Source: Treponema sp. (GTDB lineage Bacteria > Spirochaetota > Spirochaetia > Treponematales > Treponemataceae). From it: a stretch of 64,000 nucleotides of DNA. The stretch is from contig JAILEY010000059.1 in NCBI GenBank assembly GCA_024687165.1, positions 1 to 64,000 of the forward strand, written 5' to 3'. Under the pieces are notes generated by a model, which was given only the letters and a program-made list of their open reading frames with translations, was not told the origin of the DNA and made no database searches. The position numbers and the translations under genes were made by a program. Within the stretch, counting starts at the first letter, position 1. Each line of letters begins with the position of its first letter. Below, piece by piece: positions 40,023 to 50,284 of the stretch.

Positions 40023-42962
40023 ATGGCTAAGACCAAATATGTTTATTATTTCGGTGACGGTGACGCAGAAGGCGATGAATCAATGCGTCTCATCCTTGGT
40101 GGAAAGGGTGCTAACCTTGCTCAGATGGCAAAGAAACCTTTGAGCCTTCCAGTTCCATCAGGATTCACAATTTCTATCGACGTATGTCAGGAATACTACA
40201 AGCTCGGAAGAAAGTATCCTGAATCTCTCGCAGCAGAAGTAGCTAAGAATCTTGCTAAGCTCGAAAAATCAATGGGCAAAAAGCTCGGTGATGAAAAGGA
40301 TCCACTCCTTGTTTCAGTTCGTTCAGGTGCAGCTGAATCTATGCCAGGTATGATGGACACAATCCTCAACCTCGGTCTCAACGACAAATCAGTTCTTGGT
40401 CTTGCTAACAAGACAAACAATCCACGTTTCGCATGGGACGCTTACCGCCGCTTTATCCAGATGTACGGTAACGTTGCTATGGGTGTTGATCATGATAAGT
40501 TTGAAGCTATTATTGACGAAGTAAAAGCTATTCGTCACATCAAAGAAGACGTTGAACTTACAACTGAAGAACTCCAGAAGATCGTTTCTAAGTACAAGGA
40601 AATGTACAAGAAAGAAAAGGGAAAGGACTTCCCACAGGACCCACAGGAACAGATGTGGGGAGCTATCGGTGCCGTATTCGGTTCTTGGATGAACGAACGT
40701 GCTATTGTTTACCGCAAGCTCAACAATATCGATGAAAACAAAATCAAGGGTACAGCTGTTACTGTAATGGCAATGGTATTCGGTAACATGGGTAATACAT
40801 CAGGAACTGGTGTTGCATTCTCTCGTGACCCATCAACAGGTGAAAACCACTTCATGGCAGAATACCTCATCAACGCTCAGGGTGAAGACGTTGTTGCTGG
40901 TATCCGCACTCCAATGGATATTTCTGCTCTTGAAAAGCAGCAGCCAAAAATCTTTGCTGAAATCACAAAGATCCGCGATCGTCTTGAAAAGCACTACAAA
41001 GATATGCAGGATATGGAATTTACTGTTCAGGAAGGAAAGCTCTTCATGCTCCAGTGCCGCAACGGTAAACGTACAGGTCCAGCAGCAGTTAAGATGGCTG
41101 TAGACATGGTTGCAGAAAAGATGATCACAAAAGAAGAAGCTCTTCTCCGCGTTAAGCCAGATCAGCTTGATCAGCTTCTCCACCCACAGTTCGATAAGAA
41201 CGCAATCAAAAATGCAAAGCCTCTTGCATCAGCTCTCAACGCATCTCCAGGTGCAGGTTGTGGTGCTATCGTATTCACAGCAGAAGAAGCTGTTGAATGG
41301 AACAAGGCTGGAAAGAAAGTAATGCTCGTTCGCAAAGAAACATCTCCTGATGATATCGCAGGTATGTATGTTGCACAGGGTATTCTTACTTCTACAGGTG
41401 GACGTACATCACACGCAGCTGTTGTTGCTCGTGGTATGGGTACACCATGTGTTTGTGGTTGTGCAGATGTAGTATTCACATCAAAAGATACAGTTACAAT
41501 CGGTGGTAAGGCATTCAGAAAGGGAGACATCATCTCTATCGATGGTTCAACTGGTAAAGTATACGGTGAAGCAATTCCTGTAACTCCAGCAGCTGTTTCT
41601 GGTGACCTTAAGACATTCCTCGGTTGGGCAGATGAAATCCGTGCTAAGTCAGTACGTACAACAAAATCAGGAAAGAAAGTTACAGGTTTCGGAGTTCTCG
41701 CAAACGCAGAACAGAACGAAGCAAAGCAGGCATTTGACTTTGGTGCAGCAGGTATCGGTCTTTGCCGTACAGAACATATGTTCTTCGAAGAACCAAAGCT
41801 CAGCTCATTCCAGAAGATGATCATTTCTGAAAACACAGAAGCTCGCAAGGCTAACCTCAAGAACATCCTCCCACTCCAGATGAAGGACTTCTACGAAATC
41901 ATTAAGACAATGGAAGGACGCTCTGTAACAATCCGTCTTCTTGACCCACCTCTTAACGAATTCATTCAGGCAGAAACTCCAGAACTCGCTTCAGCACTTG
42001 CAAAGAAGCTTGGTGTATCTGTTGAAACAATCAACAAGAAGTATGCTGAACTCAACGAACACAACCCAATGCTCGGACATCGTGGTTGCCGTCTCGCTAT
42101 CACATACCCAGAAATCTACGAAATGCAGGTTGAAGCTATTGCTCGTGCAACAGCTAAGGCTCAGAAAGAAGGTCTTAAGCATGACGTTCGCATCATGATT
42201 CCTAACGTAACAACATTCGCAGAACTTAAGCAGATCCGTGCTCAGGCAGAAGCTGTAATTGCAAATGTTAACCAGGAATGCGGAACAAAGCTCAAGTTCC
42301 AGATTGGATCTATGATCGAATTCCCACGTGCTGCATGTAACGCTGATAAGATTGCAGAATATGCAGACTTCTTCTCATTTGGTACAAACGACCTTACACA
42401 GACAACATACGGTTTCTCACGCGATGACTACTCTAAGTTTATCGACTCATACCTTGATCAGAAAATTCTCCTCAAGGACCCATTTGCAACACTCGATGCA
42501 ACTGGTGTTGGTGACATGATTTCAATCGCAGAAGAACGTGGACGCTCTGTAAACAAGGACCTTCACCTCGGTATTTGTGGTGAACACGGTGGTGACCCAG
42601 ACTCAATCAAGCTCTGCTATGCTCTCGGTCTCAACTACGTATCTTGTTCTCCATTCCGCGTACCAGCAGCTCGTCTTGCAGGTGCACAGGCAGTTATCGA
42701 AGCAGCTAAGGCAGCAAAAGCAGCTAAGGCTCCAGCTAAGAAGCCAGCAGCAAAAGCATCAGCTAAAAAGGCTCCAGCTAAGAAAGTTGCAGAAAAGAAG
42801 GTAGCAGCAAAGAAAGCTCCTGCTAAGAAAGCAACAGCAGCTAAAAAGCCAGCAGCAAAAGCAACTGCAAAGAAAGCTCCAGCTAAAAAGGCTCCAGCAA
42901 AGAAGCCAGCAGCAAAAGCAACTGCAAAAAAAGCTCCAGCTAAAAAGACAACAAAGAAATAA
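40023..42962 (+). CDS. ppdK: pyruvate, phosphate dikinase with C-terminal Lys/Ala/Pro-rich tail
   Basis: GGKGANLAQMA, TSTGGRTSHAAVVARGMGTPCVCG, GLCRTEHMFFE, SFGTNDLTQTTYGFSRDD, CGEHGGDPDSI; tail from ~42700. Confidence 0.97.
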   Translation: MAKTKYVYYFGDGDAEGDESMRLILGGKGANLAQMAKKPLSLPVPSGFTISIDVCQEYYKLGRKYPESLAAEVAKNLAKLEKSMGKKLGDEKDPLLVSVRSGAAESMPGMMDTILNLGLNDKSVLGLANKTNNPRFAWDAYRRFIQMYGNVAMGVDHDKFEAIIDEVKAIRHIKEDVELTTEELQKIVSKYKEMYKKEKGKDFPQDPQEQMWGAIGAVFGSWMNERAIVYRKLNNIDENKIKGTAVTVMAMVFGNMGNTSGTGVAFSRDPSTGENHFMAEYLINAQGEDVVAGIRTPMDISALEKQQPKIFAEITKIRDRLEKHYKDMQDMEFTVQEGKLFMLQCRNGKRTGPAAVKMAVDMVAEKMITKEEALLRVKPDQLDQLLHPQFDKNAIKNAKPLASALNASPGAGCGAIVFTAEEAVEWNKAGKKVMLVRKETSPDDIAGMYVAQGILTSTGGRTSHAAVVARGMGTPCVCGCADVVFTSKDTVTIGGKAFRKGDIISIDGSTGKVYGEAIPVTPAAVSGDLKTFLGWADEIRAKSVRTTKSGKKVTGFGVLANAEQNEAKQAFDFGAAGIGLCRTEHMFFEEPKLSSFQKMIISENTEARKANLKNILPLQMKDFYEIIKTMEGRSVTIRLLDPPLNEFIQAETPELASALAKKLGVSVETINKKYAELNEHNPMLGHRGCRLAITYPEIYEMQVEAIARATAKAQKEGLKHDVRIMIPNVTTFAELKQIRAQAEAVIANVNQECGTKLKFQIGSMIEFPRAACNADKIAEYADFFSFGTNDLTQTTYGFSRDDYSKFIDSYLDQKILLKDPFATLDATGVGDMISIAEERGRSVNKDLHLGICGEHGGDPDSIKLCYALGLNYVSCSPFRVPAARLAGAQAVIEAAKAAKAAKAPAKKPAAKASAKKAPAKKVAEKKVAAKKAPAKKATAAKKPAAKATAKKAPAKKAPAKKPAAKATAKKAPAKKTTKK
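42700..42959 (+). repeat. degenerate coding repeat encoding (A)KKAPAKK / KKPAAKATAKKAPA units
   Basis: Repeated gct-cca-gct-aa[ga]-aag and cca-gca-gca-aaa-gca words at the 3' end of ppdK. Confidence 0.85.
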
Positions 42963-43130
42963 TGATACAAAGATCACAGTTAAGTGATTTTTGTTCTGCG
43001 GGTTTTTAACGGAACTCGCAGTTATTTCCTGTTAAATTTTAGATGCATTATTATGGTGCGGACAAAACCCTTCTGGTAGAAATGCCGGGAGGGATTTTTC
43101 TTTTTAAATACAATATGTTATAATCTTCGC

Positions 43131-43913
43131 ATGCACCCCATATCAAACTTTCATACTCACACATATCTCTGTCATCATGCAAAAGGAAAGCCTGTAGAAT
43201 TTGTTGAACAGGCAATGAAAGACGGATGTACAGCTCTTGGTTTCAGTGATCACTGTCCTTACCCGGATTCAATGTTCGATCCGTGGCCAAATATCCGAAT
43301 GACGCTTGAGGAAGTTGAAACTTATAAAGAAGAAATAGAAGAAGCAAGAGAAATTTCATCGTTTCCTGTTTACATGGGATTTGAATGTGAATGGGAAAGT
43401 GATTTTTCTGAATGGTATGATGAGCTTAAAGAAAAATACGGAGCACAGTATCTTGTTCTTGGTTCGCATTGGGTGACTGAAGGAGACAGTCACATTTACG
43501 CACAGAATTTCGATAGTCCTTCTATTTTAAATAAATATATTGATCAAACTATAGATGGAATGCGAAGCGGCAAATTTTCTTTTCTTGCACATCCTGATCT
43601 TTTTATGATGAACGGCCGCCCGTGGGATGAACAGACAAAAGCCTGCAGTCAGGCAATCATTGATGCTGCAGTTGATCTGGAGCTACCAATTGAAATAAAT
43701 GGTGTTGGAATTTCAAGACCGCCTATTAATACAAGCAGGGGCATGAGGTATCAGTACCCGTATAATGAATTCTGGGAAATGGCAGCTCTTACAAATGTAA
43801 AGGTAATCTGTAATTCAGATGCGCATAATCCGCAGGATGTTATACATAATGCATGGAAAACTAGAGATTTTGCATTAAGATTTGGTATTGAGCCTATTGA
43901 TGGAGTTTTTTAA
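43131..43913 (+). CDS. PHP-domain phosphoesterase (histidinol-phosphatase-like)
   Basis: NFHTHTYLCHHAKG, ALGFSDHCPY, CNSDAH motifs. Confidence 0.9.
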   Translation: MHPISNFHTHTYLCHHAKGKPVEFVEQAMKDGCTALGFSDHCPYPDSMFDPWPNIRMTLEEVETYKEEIEEAREISSFPVYMGFECEWESDFSEWYDELKEKYGAQYLVLGSHWVTEGDSHIYAQNFDSPSILNKYIDQTIDGMRSGKFSFLAHPDLFMMNGRPWDEQTKACSQAIIDAAVDLELPIEINGVGISRPPINTSRGMRYQYPYNEFWEMAALTNVKVICNSDAHNPQDVIHNAWKTRDFALRFGIEPIDGVF

Positions 43914-43917
43914 CTGA

Positions 43918-46905
43918 ATGAATAGAAAAGGCAAAAAAGGATTTAGAATAGATATTCCTCGATTTTTCGCATACGGACTGTTTTCTTGTCTTATGGTGGT
44001 TGCCTTTTTTGAATTTATTAAGGATATAACAAATCAAAACATCAAATTAGCTAACGGAATTACAAGTGAAAGCCTTAAAAGCAGCATGAAGCATGTTGAA
44101 AAGGGACTTGAAACATACGAAACGAAGATAAATACACTTGTAAAATTTTATTCTGATCAGACATTTGATAATGAAAAATCAAAAGAACAGTTTATAGAAG
44201 TTGTCAGAAGATTAAATGTCAGATATATGGGGATAATGGGAAAAGACGGAATTTGCGAATACTTTGATTCTGGTATCCCGACTGGAGTAATTTCAAATTA
44301 TTCAAAACAGCCTTTTTATAATGATGTAATGTGCGGAAAATCCGGAGTATGTGTATGTAAGGAAAGTTACACCGGAAAAAATAGAGTTCTCTATTATAAA
44401 CCGATAGTTAAAAATGGCACGATTGATTCTGTAGTTTTAGTCTTTATAGGTGATGATTTTTTTGATCTTAATGGAAACATTTATTTAAGCGGGGAAGACG
44501 GATCAGTTCTTCTTCAAAATTATAATATTCAGAAGATTGATAATATTTATAAAGATTATATTAATAAGATTAAATTTACTAACGGTTATTCTTCCCGCAA
44601 GCTCAAAAATGAAATTAAAGGAATTAAGCCTTATTCATGGACAAAAGACGATAAAGATATTATTTCGTTTTCTTTTTTAGGTCCTGGAGGAAATGCATAC
44701 ATTAATCATGCGAAGCTAATTTACGGTGATCTTTACATTACACAAATTAGTCCGCTGCAGGATCTTACTGGAAATGTTGATAGAATAAGCACTCTGTTTT
44801 TTATAGTTGTCTGCACGCTGATTGTACTCTTTTTTGTTATTATCATTTTCTCAACAAATAACAAGTTTCAGAGCCTTCAGAAAGAAAAAGATATTATTTA
44901 TGATTCATTTAGAAATTCTACTCTTTTGTTAAGAATTATTGATGTTCAGAAGGATGAAATAAAAAGAGTAAAAAATAGTATAGAGAGAGAAGAAAATATT
45001 CCACTGGATGATGGATTTGCGCAGGAAAGTTTTGCAAGATTTGCAAGAGAAAATGTTTGTGATGAAGACAGAAATCTTTTCAGGCAGAATACAGATCTTT
45101 CTCTTCTTGATAAAAAGGTTGGTGATAAAAAACCGTATTCATTTGATTTCAGGGTAAGAGAAATTAATGTAAATGAAGTTAAGCTTGTGTGGCGTCGCGG
45201 AGTCTTTACACCTATTGCTTTTGATAATAATGAGCAGGTAAAGACTGTAATTTTTACACTTCAGGATATAAATAAGCAGAAGGGATATGAATATGAATAC
45301 TCAGGAATTTTAAGTTCCCTTACAAATATTTACTTTTATATTTCTGTAATTGACTTTATGGAAAATACCTTCAGTGAATTGAATAAAAAGCAGTATGTTC
45401 AAAGAGAAATGGGTGATTCTGGAACATACAGTCAGGGAATCAGCACTTATATTTCACGATTTGTAAATCCTTCAAGTCAGCAGAAAATGAATATTTTCTT
45501 TAATTATGAAATGCTTAAAATGGAACTGAAAAATTCTAATATCATTTCAACAGAATTTATTGAAAATGTTCAGGGCTGGTGCCGCGTAAGTATTATCGTT
45601 ATAAGCCGAAATTCAAATGGCGAACCGATTAAAGCTCTTTTTGCTGTTCAGAGTATTGATTCAGAAAAGAAAAAAGAATTACAGACATTAAGTGCACTTC
45701 AGGATGCTTACGACGCTGTTAATAAAGCAAATAATGCAAAATCGAACTTCCTTAACAGTATGAGCCACGATATTCGTACTCCAATGAATGCAATTATCAA
45801 CATGACGAATCTTGCACTCATTCATCTTGATGATAAAGAAAAAACCAGAGATTATCTTGAAAAAACAATGAGCTCTTCAAATCATCTTCTTGAGCTTATA
45901 AATGAAGTTCTTGATATGAGCAGGATTGAATCTGGAAAGCTCACGTTTACTGAAACTAAATTTAATATTAAAAATCTTTTGAAGGATGTTGTTGAGCAGA
46001 CACGTGTTCTTATTGATGCAAAACATCAGAATCTTAAACTGAATCTTTCTGGAATTATTCATGAGACAGTTGTTTCTGATAGCACAAGACTTCAGCAGGT
46101 TTTCATGAATCTTTTGAGTAATGCAAATAAATATACTCAGGAAGGCGGCGAAATTTCTATTTCTGCAAAAGAAACTGAAACAGACAATGCAAAACTCAAG
46201 CTGTATGAATTTGTTTTCCAGGATAACGGAATTGGAATGAGCGAAGAATTCCTTTCAAAGATTTTTGAACCGTTCTCAAGAGCCGATGATATCAGAACAA
46301 GTAGAATTCAGGGAACTGGACTTGGAATGTCTATCACAAAGAACATTGTTTCAATGATGAATGGTGATATTACTGTTGAAAGTAAAGTCAATGAAGGTTC
46401 TAAGTTTACAGTTACGTTCTTCCTTCACACAGATGAAAATATTGAAGACAATGAAAATGAAGAAACATCTTCTGCTGAAAAAGATATTGATAACATCTTT
46501 GATATTCTTCAGAAAACAAACTTTACGGCAAAAAGAGTTCTTCTTGTAGAAGACAATGCAATAAACTGTGAAATAGCAAAAGAAATTCTTGAGATGGTAA
46601 AGCTTGAAGTATTCCATGCTGAAAACGGTGAAAAAGCAGTTGAAATGTTCAGTGAAAGCGAAGAAGGATTCTATGATATGATTTTCATGGACATTCAGAT
46701 GCCTGTTATGGATGGATATGAAGCCACAAAGAAAATCAGAAATCTTCAGAGAGAAGATGCAAAAGTAGTTCCGATTGTTGCAATGACAGCAAATGCTTTT
46801 ACAGAAGATCAGATGCGTGCAAAAGAATCAGGAATGAATGATTATATTTCAAAGCCTCTTGAGATAAACAAGCTTATAAGAATTTTGCAGTCTTGGCTTA
46901 AATAA
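43918..46905 (+). CDS. hybrid sensor histidine kinase/response regulator
   Basis: Extracytoplasmic sensor between two TMs, HisKA SMSHDIRTPMNAI, HATPase boxes, C-terminal REC (MIFMDIQMPVMDGYEATKKIR). Confidence 0.95.
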   Translation: MNRKGKKGFRIDIPRFFAYGLFSCLMVVAFFEFIKDITNQNIKLANGITSESLKSSMKHVEKGLETYETKINTLVKFYSDQTFDNEKSKEQFIEVVRRLNVRYMGIMGKDGICEYFDSGIPTGVISNYSKQPFYNDVMCGKSGVCVCKESYTGKNRVLYYKPIVKNGTIDSVVLVFIGDDFFDLNGNIYLSGEDGSVLLQNYNIQKIDNIYKDYINKIKFTNGYSSRKLKNEIKGIKPYSWTKDDKDIISFSFLGPGGNAYINHAKLIYGDLYITQISPLQDLTGNVDRISTLFFIVVCTLIVLFFVIIIFSTNNKFQSLQKEKDIIYDSFRNSTLLLRIIDVQKDEIKRVKNSIEREENIPLDDGFAQESFARFARENVCDEDRNLFRQNTDLSLLDKKVGDKKPYSFDFRVREINVNEVKLVWRRGVFTPIAFDNNEQVKTVIFTLQDINKQKGYEYEYSGILSSLTNIYFYISVIDFMENTFSELNKKQYVQREMGDSGTYSQGISTYISRFVNPSSQQKMNIFFNYEMLKMELKNSNIISTEFIENVQGWCRVSIIVISRNSNGEPIKALFAVQSIDSEKKKELQTLSALQDAYDAVNKANNAKSNFLNSMSHDIRTPMNAIINMTNLALIHLDDKEKTRDYLEKTMSSSNHLLELINEVLDMSRIESGKLTFTETKFNIKNLLKDVVEQTRVLIDAKHQNLKLNLSGIIHETVVSDSTRLQQVFMNLLSNANKYTQEGGEISISAKETETDNAKLKLYEFVFQDNGIGMSEEFLSKIFEPFSRADDIRTSRIQGTGLGMSITKNIVSMMNGDITVESKVNEGSKFTVTFFLHTDENIEDNENEETSSAEKDIDNIFDILQKTNFTAKRVLLVEDNAINCEIAKEILEMVKLEVFHAENGEKAVEMFSESEEGFYDMIFMDIQMPVMDGYEATKKIRNLQREDAKVVPIVAMTANAFTEDQMRAKESGMNDYISKPLEINKLIRILQSWLK

Positions 46906-47326
46906 AAACAGTTGCTTCAGGAAATGATCTGTAAAAAATAGTCTCATAAATTGTTCCGTTTATTAGATTTTTTTTAAAGGCTTCATGTAAAATTTTTGCT
47001 CCGCCGATTATAAAAATTTTTCTGTTTTCTTTTCGTTCTTCTAAAAGATTTATTGCGTCTTCAAGGCATTTTATTTGAGAGTTTCTGTCGATGATGATAT
47101 TTTCTCTGTCTGGAAGTTTGCGGCCGATTGCAAGGAATGTGTTGTAGCCCATTATGATGACGCTGCCTGTTGTAAGCATTTTAAAATTTTTCATGTCACG
47201 CTGAGAATCTTCTTTTAATTCTTCAATATTTTTCCATGGAAGCGAACCGTCTTTGAGTGCAAATTCTTTGTTTATTCCGTGTGCGTAAATTGCGTTGATT
47301 AAAAGCATTTTTGCATTATAAATCAA
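46898..47326 (-). CDS. folA: dihydrofolate reductase
   Basis: INAIYAHGINKEFALKDGSLPW, IIMGYNTFLAIGRKLPDRENIII, IFIIGGAKI. Confidence 0.88.
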   Translation of the reverse strand: MIYNAKMLLINAIYAHGINKEFALKDGSLPWKNIEELKEDSQRDMKNFKMLTTGSVIIMGYNTFLAIGRKLPDRENIIIDRNSQIKCLEDAINLLEERKENRKIFIIGGAKILHEAFKKNLINGTIYETIFYRSFPEATVFI

Positions 47327-47355
47327 ATTATGCTAATATTGTAGCGGGTGAGGAA

Positions 47356-49188
47356 ATGAAAAAAATTTTACAGACAGCTGCAATGGCTGCATTCTGCATT
47401 TTAAATTTTGCATCTTGTGGAAAAAAAATTCCAGAGATGACGCTTGAAGAAATTGCAGAGTATTCAAAAAACTACGAAAGTCTGTTTTCAAAAAAAACAA
47501 AATACAAACCTTATGAAAGCCAGAAATTTGTCGACGGAAAAAGCGGCGGCACCTGGAACGATTCAATTACTTCAGATCCAAAAACATTTAATCAGTATAT
47601 AGCACACATGGACGGAGCAAGTCACACAATTATTTCACAGACACTTGATGCTCTGCTTGATTATGATGCCTACAAAAAAAAATGGACGGGGCGCACAGTA
47701 GATTATGAAATTGAAACTGATGAAAAAAAAGGCACTCTGACTGTTCATTATACGCTGAAAGGAAATTTGTACTGGACCTGGTACGGCAAAAAAGAAAAAG
47801 TTCCAGTAACTTCAGACGACATTGTTTTCTGGTATAACGAAATTGAACCTAATCCAGATTTAAAAAATTCCGGTTACAACGGTCAGTTTTTGACAATGCC
47901 TGATGGAAGTGAAGCACATATTGATTGTGTAAAAATTGATGAGCGAAGATTTGATTTTGTTTTTCCGCGCATTGTTGCAGATCCGCTTCTTTCAACGAAC
48001 ACAGAATTTTTTCCGTCGTTTATGTATAAAGAGGCTTTAAAAGAAAAAGGTGCGGAAGGTGTAAAAAGTCTTTTTAATATTTCAAGTGATCCGAAAGAAC
48101 TTCCTTCAATGGGAGAATGGTACATAGTTGAATATACACCAGGGCAGAGAATTGTCTGCAAAAGAAATCCATATTTCCATGAAAAAGATTCCAGCGGAAA
48201 TGCTTCAATTTATCCTGATACAAAAATAATCAGAATTGTTGGAAATCAGAGTACAGATTATCTTTTGTTTAAGCAGGGCAAGCTTGAATGTTATACTCCG
48301 CAGCCTGAAGAAGTAAACGATGTAATTGAAAATCAAAAGGATCAATATACAGTTTACAGGGCAGATGGTTCACTCGGAGCAACAATGTGGACCTTTAATC
48401 AGAATCCAAAAAACAAAGATGAAAAATTTTACAAGTGGTTCTGCAAAAAAGAATTTCGTCAGGCAATGAGCTGTCTGTTAAACAGAGAGAGAATAATTTT
48501 TCAGACATACCGCGGACTTGCAGAAGTTAAAGATTCATTCTTCCCTGAACCAAATGAATTTTATAATCCTCAAATCAAACTTGAATATATGTACAACAAA
48601 GAAAAAGCAAAAAGACTTCTGGGAAAAATCGGAATTAAGCAGGATAAAAAAGGTGTGATGCGTGATTCTGCAGGGGATGAAATTTCTTTTGATCTTTCAA
48701 TATCTTCGGCAAGCGGTGTTTTAAATGATATAGCGCAGATTGTTGCAGATGAATGTGCTTCAGTTGGAATAATAGTAAATATCCGTCAGATTGATTTTCA
48801 GAAAATGGTTGAACAGCTAACTGCAACTTTTGACTGGCAGTCGATTTTTGTCGGGCTTGGTACAAATTATTTCCCGTCCCAGGGAAGTAATGTCTGGCCT
48901 TCAAGCGGAAATATGCATCTGTGGAATCCGTCACAGACAACTCCAGCAACTGAATGGGAAGCTCGTGTAGATTATCTTTATAACGAAGCAAGCTATACAA
49001 TCAATCGTGATATAGCAAAAAAATATTGGGATGAATATCAGAGAATTATTCTTGAACAGTGCCCGATTATTTATCTTGTCCGCTCAAAAAGTTTCTGCGC
49101 CTTCAGTAACAGATGGAACAGTGAAAATTTTTATTACGACAATAAAAATGGTGCAATGACATCTAAAGTTTTTCTTAGTGCACAATAA
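47356..49188 (+). CDS. peptide-type ABC transporter substrate-binding lipoprotein
   Basis: Lipobox ILNFASCG, SBP_bac_5-like architecture; followed by permease/ATPase genes. Confidence 0.9.
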   Translation: MKKILQTAAMAAFCILNFASCGKKIPEMTLEEIAEYSKNYESLFSKKTKYKPYESQKFVDGKSGGTWNDSITSDPKTFNQYIAHMDGASHTIISQTLDALLDYDAYKKKWTGRTVDYEIETDEKKGTLTVHYTLKGNLYWTWYGKKEKVPVTSDDIVFWYNEIEPNPDLKNSGYNGQFLTMPDGSEAHIDCVKIDERRFDFVFPRIVADPLLSTNTEFFPSFMYKEALKEKGAEGVKSLFNISSDPKELPSMGEWYIVEYTPGQRIVCKRNPYFHEKDSSGNASIYPDTKIIRIVGNQSTDYLLFKQGKLECYTPQPEEVNDVIENQKDQYTVYRADGSLGATMWTFNQNPKNKDEKFYKWFCKKEFRQAMSCLLNRERIIFQTYRGLAEVKDSFFPEPNEFYNPQIKLEYMYNKEKAKRLLGKIGIKQDKKGVMRDSAGDEISFDLSISSASGVLNDIAQIVADECASVGIIVNIRQIDFQKMVEQLTATFDWQSIFVGLGTNYFPSQGSNVWPSSGNMHLWNPSQTTPATEWEARVDYLYNEASYTINRDIAKKYWDEYQRIILEQCPIIYLVRSKSFCAFSNRWNSENFYYDNKNGAMTSKVFLSAQ

Positions 49189-49200
49189 AGGAAGTGAAAA

Positions 49201-50283
49201 ATGATAAAAAAGATTTTTGGAACAGTTGCATATCCTTTTGTAGTGTTTAAGAAAAAAAAGCCGCTTCTTTCTTTTATTGTTTCACGCGTTGCAACAATGA
49301 TTGCACTTTTGTTTATTCTTGGGTTTGCAATGTTTGGTCTTATGGAACTTGCGCCGGGAGACATTGTTGATCAGGTGATTTCACAGCAGCTTATGATTGA
49401 AGGAAAGGGAAAAGGCGGATTTAATAAAAGTGATGATTCTTTTTCTAGTGAACAGACAATGCTTATGAAAAAAGAACTCGGTCTTGATAAACCGTTTTAT
49501 GTTCAGTATTTCAGGTGGCTTGAAAGAGTTGTGTGCCATGGGGATCTTGGTAAAAGTTTGATTTCAAAAGCGCCTGTAAGTTTTTTAATTTCATCGCGAA
49601 TTTGGAATTCTGTTCTTTTAAATTTGATTTCACTTGTCTTCATAACGATTTTTTCTTTTTTGCTTGGCGTTTATTTTTCAAGTAAAGCCGGTACGCGGAC
49701 TGATATTGCGGCAACTTTTTTTGCATTGTTTTTTCACGCGTTCCCGGGAATTCTTCTTTTGATTCTGCTGCAGCTTTTTGCTTCTGTTTCAGGCTTGTTT
49801 CCGGTTACTGCATACCCTGATTTTTCATTCAGTCAGTCACCGGTGAAATTTGTTTTCAGTTACAGCCATCATGTTTTTCTTCCGCTTCTTGCATCATTTT
49901 TAGGCGGTGTTGGAGGAACCATGAGAATGATCCGTTCAACAATGCTTGATCAGATGGGAATGCCTTATATCATGGCCTTGCGTTCAAGAGGAATCAGTGA
50001 GAAAAGAGTCTACTTAAATCATGCTTTTAAAAATACGCTTAATCCGTATATTACAGGAAGTGCAAATCTTCTTGCGTCTTTGTTCAGCGGAAGTTTGATT
50101 CTGGAAATTGTTTTTGCATATCCTGGAATCGGCCGTCTTATGTATGAAGCGGTAATGCAGCAGGATGTAAATCTTGTTCTTGCAAACAGCATGTTTGTTT
50201 CTGCACTTGTTTTAATCGGAATGTTGATTTCGGATATTCTTCTTGCCGTCGTAGATCCACGAATCAGATACGGAGCAAACTAA
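49201..50283 (+). CDS. oligopeptide/dipeptide ABC transporter permease (OppB/DppB type)
   Basis: Six-TM permease; RSTMLDQMGMPYIMALRSRGISEKRVYLNHAFKNTLNP EAA-type loop. Confidence 0.94.
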   Translation: MIKKIFGTVAYPFVVFKKKKPLLSFIVSRVATMIALLFILGFAMFGLMELAPGDIVDQVISQQLMIEGKGKGGFNKSDDSFSSEQTMLMKKELGLDKPFYVQYFRWLERVVCHGDLGKSLISKAPVSFLISSRIWNSVLLNLISLVFITIFSFLLGVYFSSKAGTRTDIAATFFALFFHAFPGILLLILLQLFASVSGLFPVTAYPDFSFSQSPVKFVFSYSHHVFLPLLASFLGGVGGTMRMIRSTMLDQMGMPYIMALRSRGISEKRVYLNHAFKNTLNPYITGSANLLASLFSGSLILEIVFAYPGIGRLMYEAVMQQDVNLVLANSMFVSALVLIGMLISDILLAVVDPRIRYGAN

Positions 50284-50284
50284 A

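Noticed and set aside
41171-41866. 231-aa antisense ORF inside ppdK
   Set aside because: Opposite-strand open frame is a by-product of the strongly biased ppdK codon usage; no RBS or recognisable domain.
42635-42970. Antisense ORF rich in AGAFFAVAFAAGF, resembling a membrane protein
   Set aside because: It is the reverse complement of the Lys/Ala repeat tail of ppdK.
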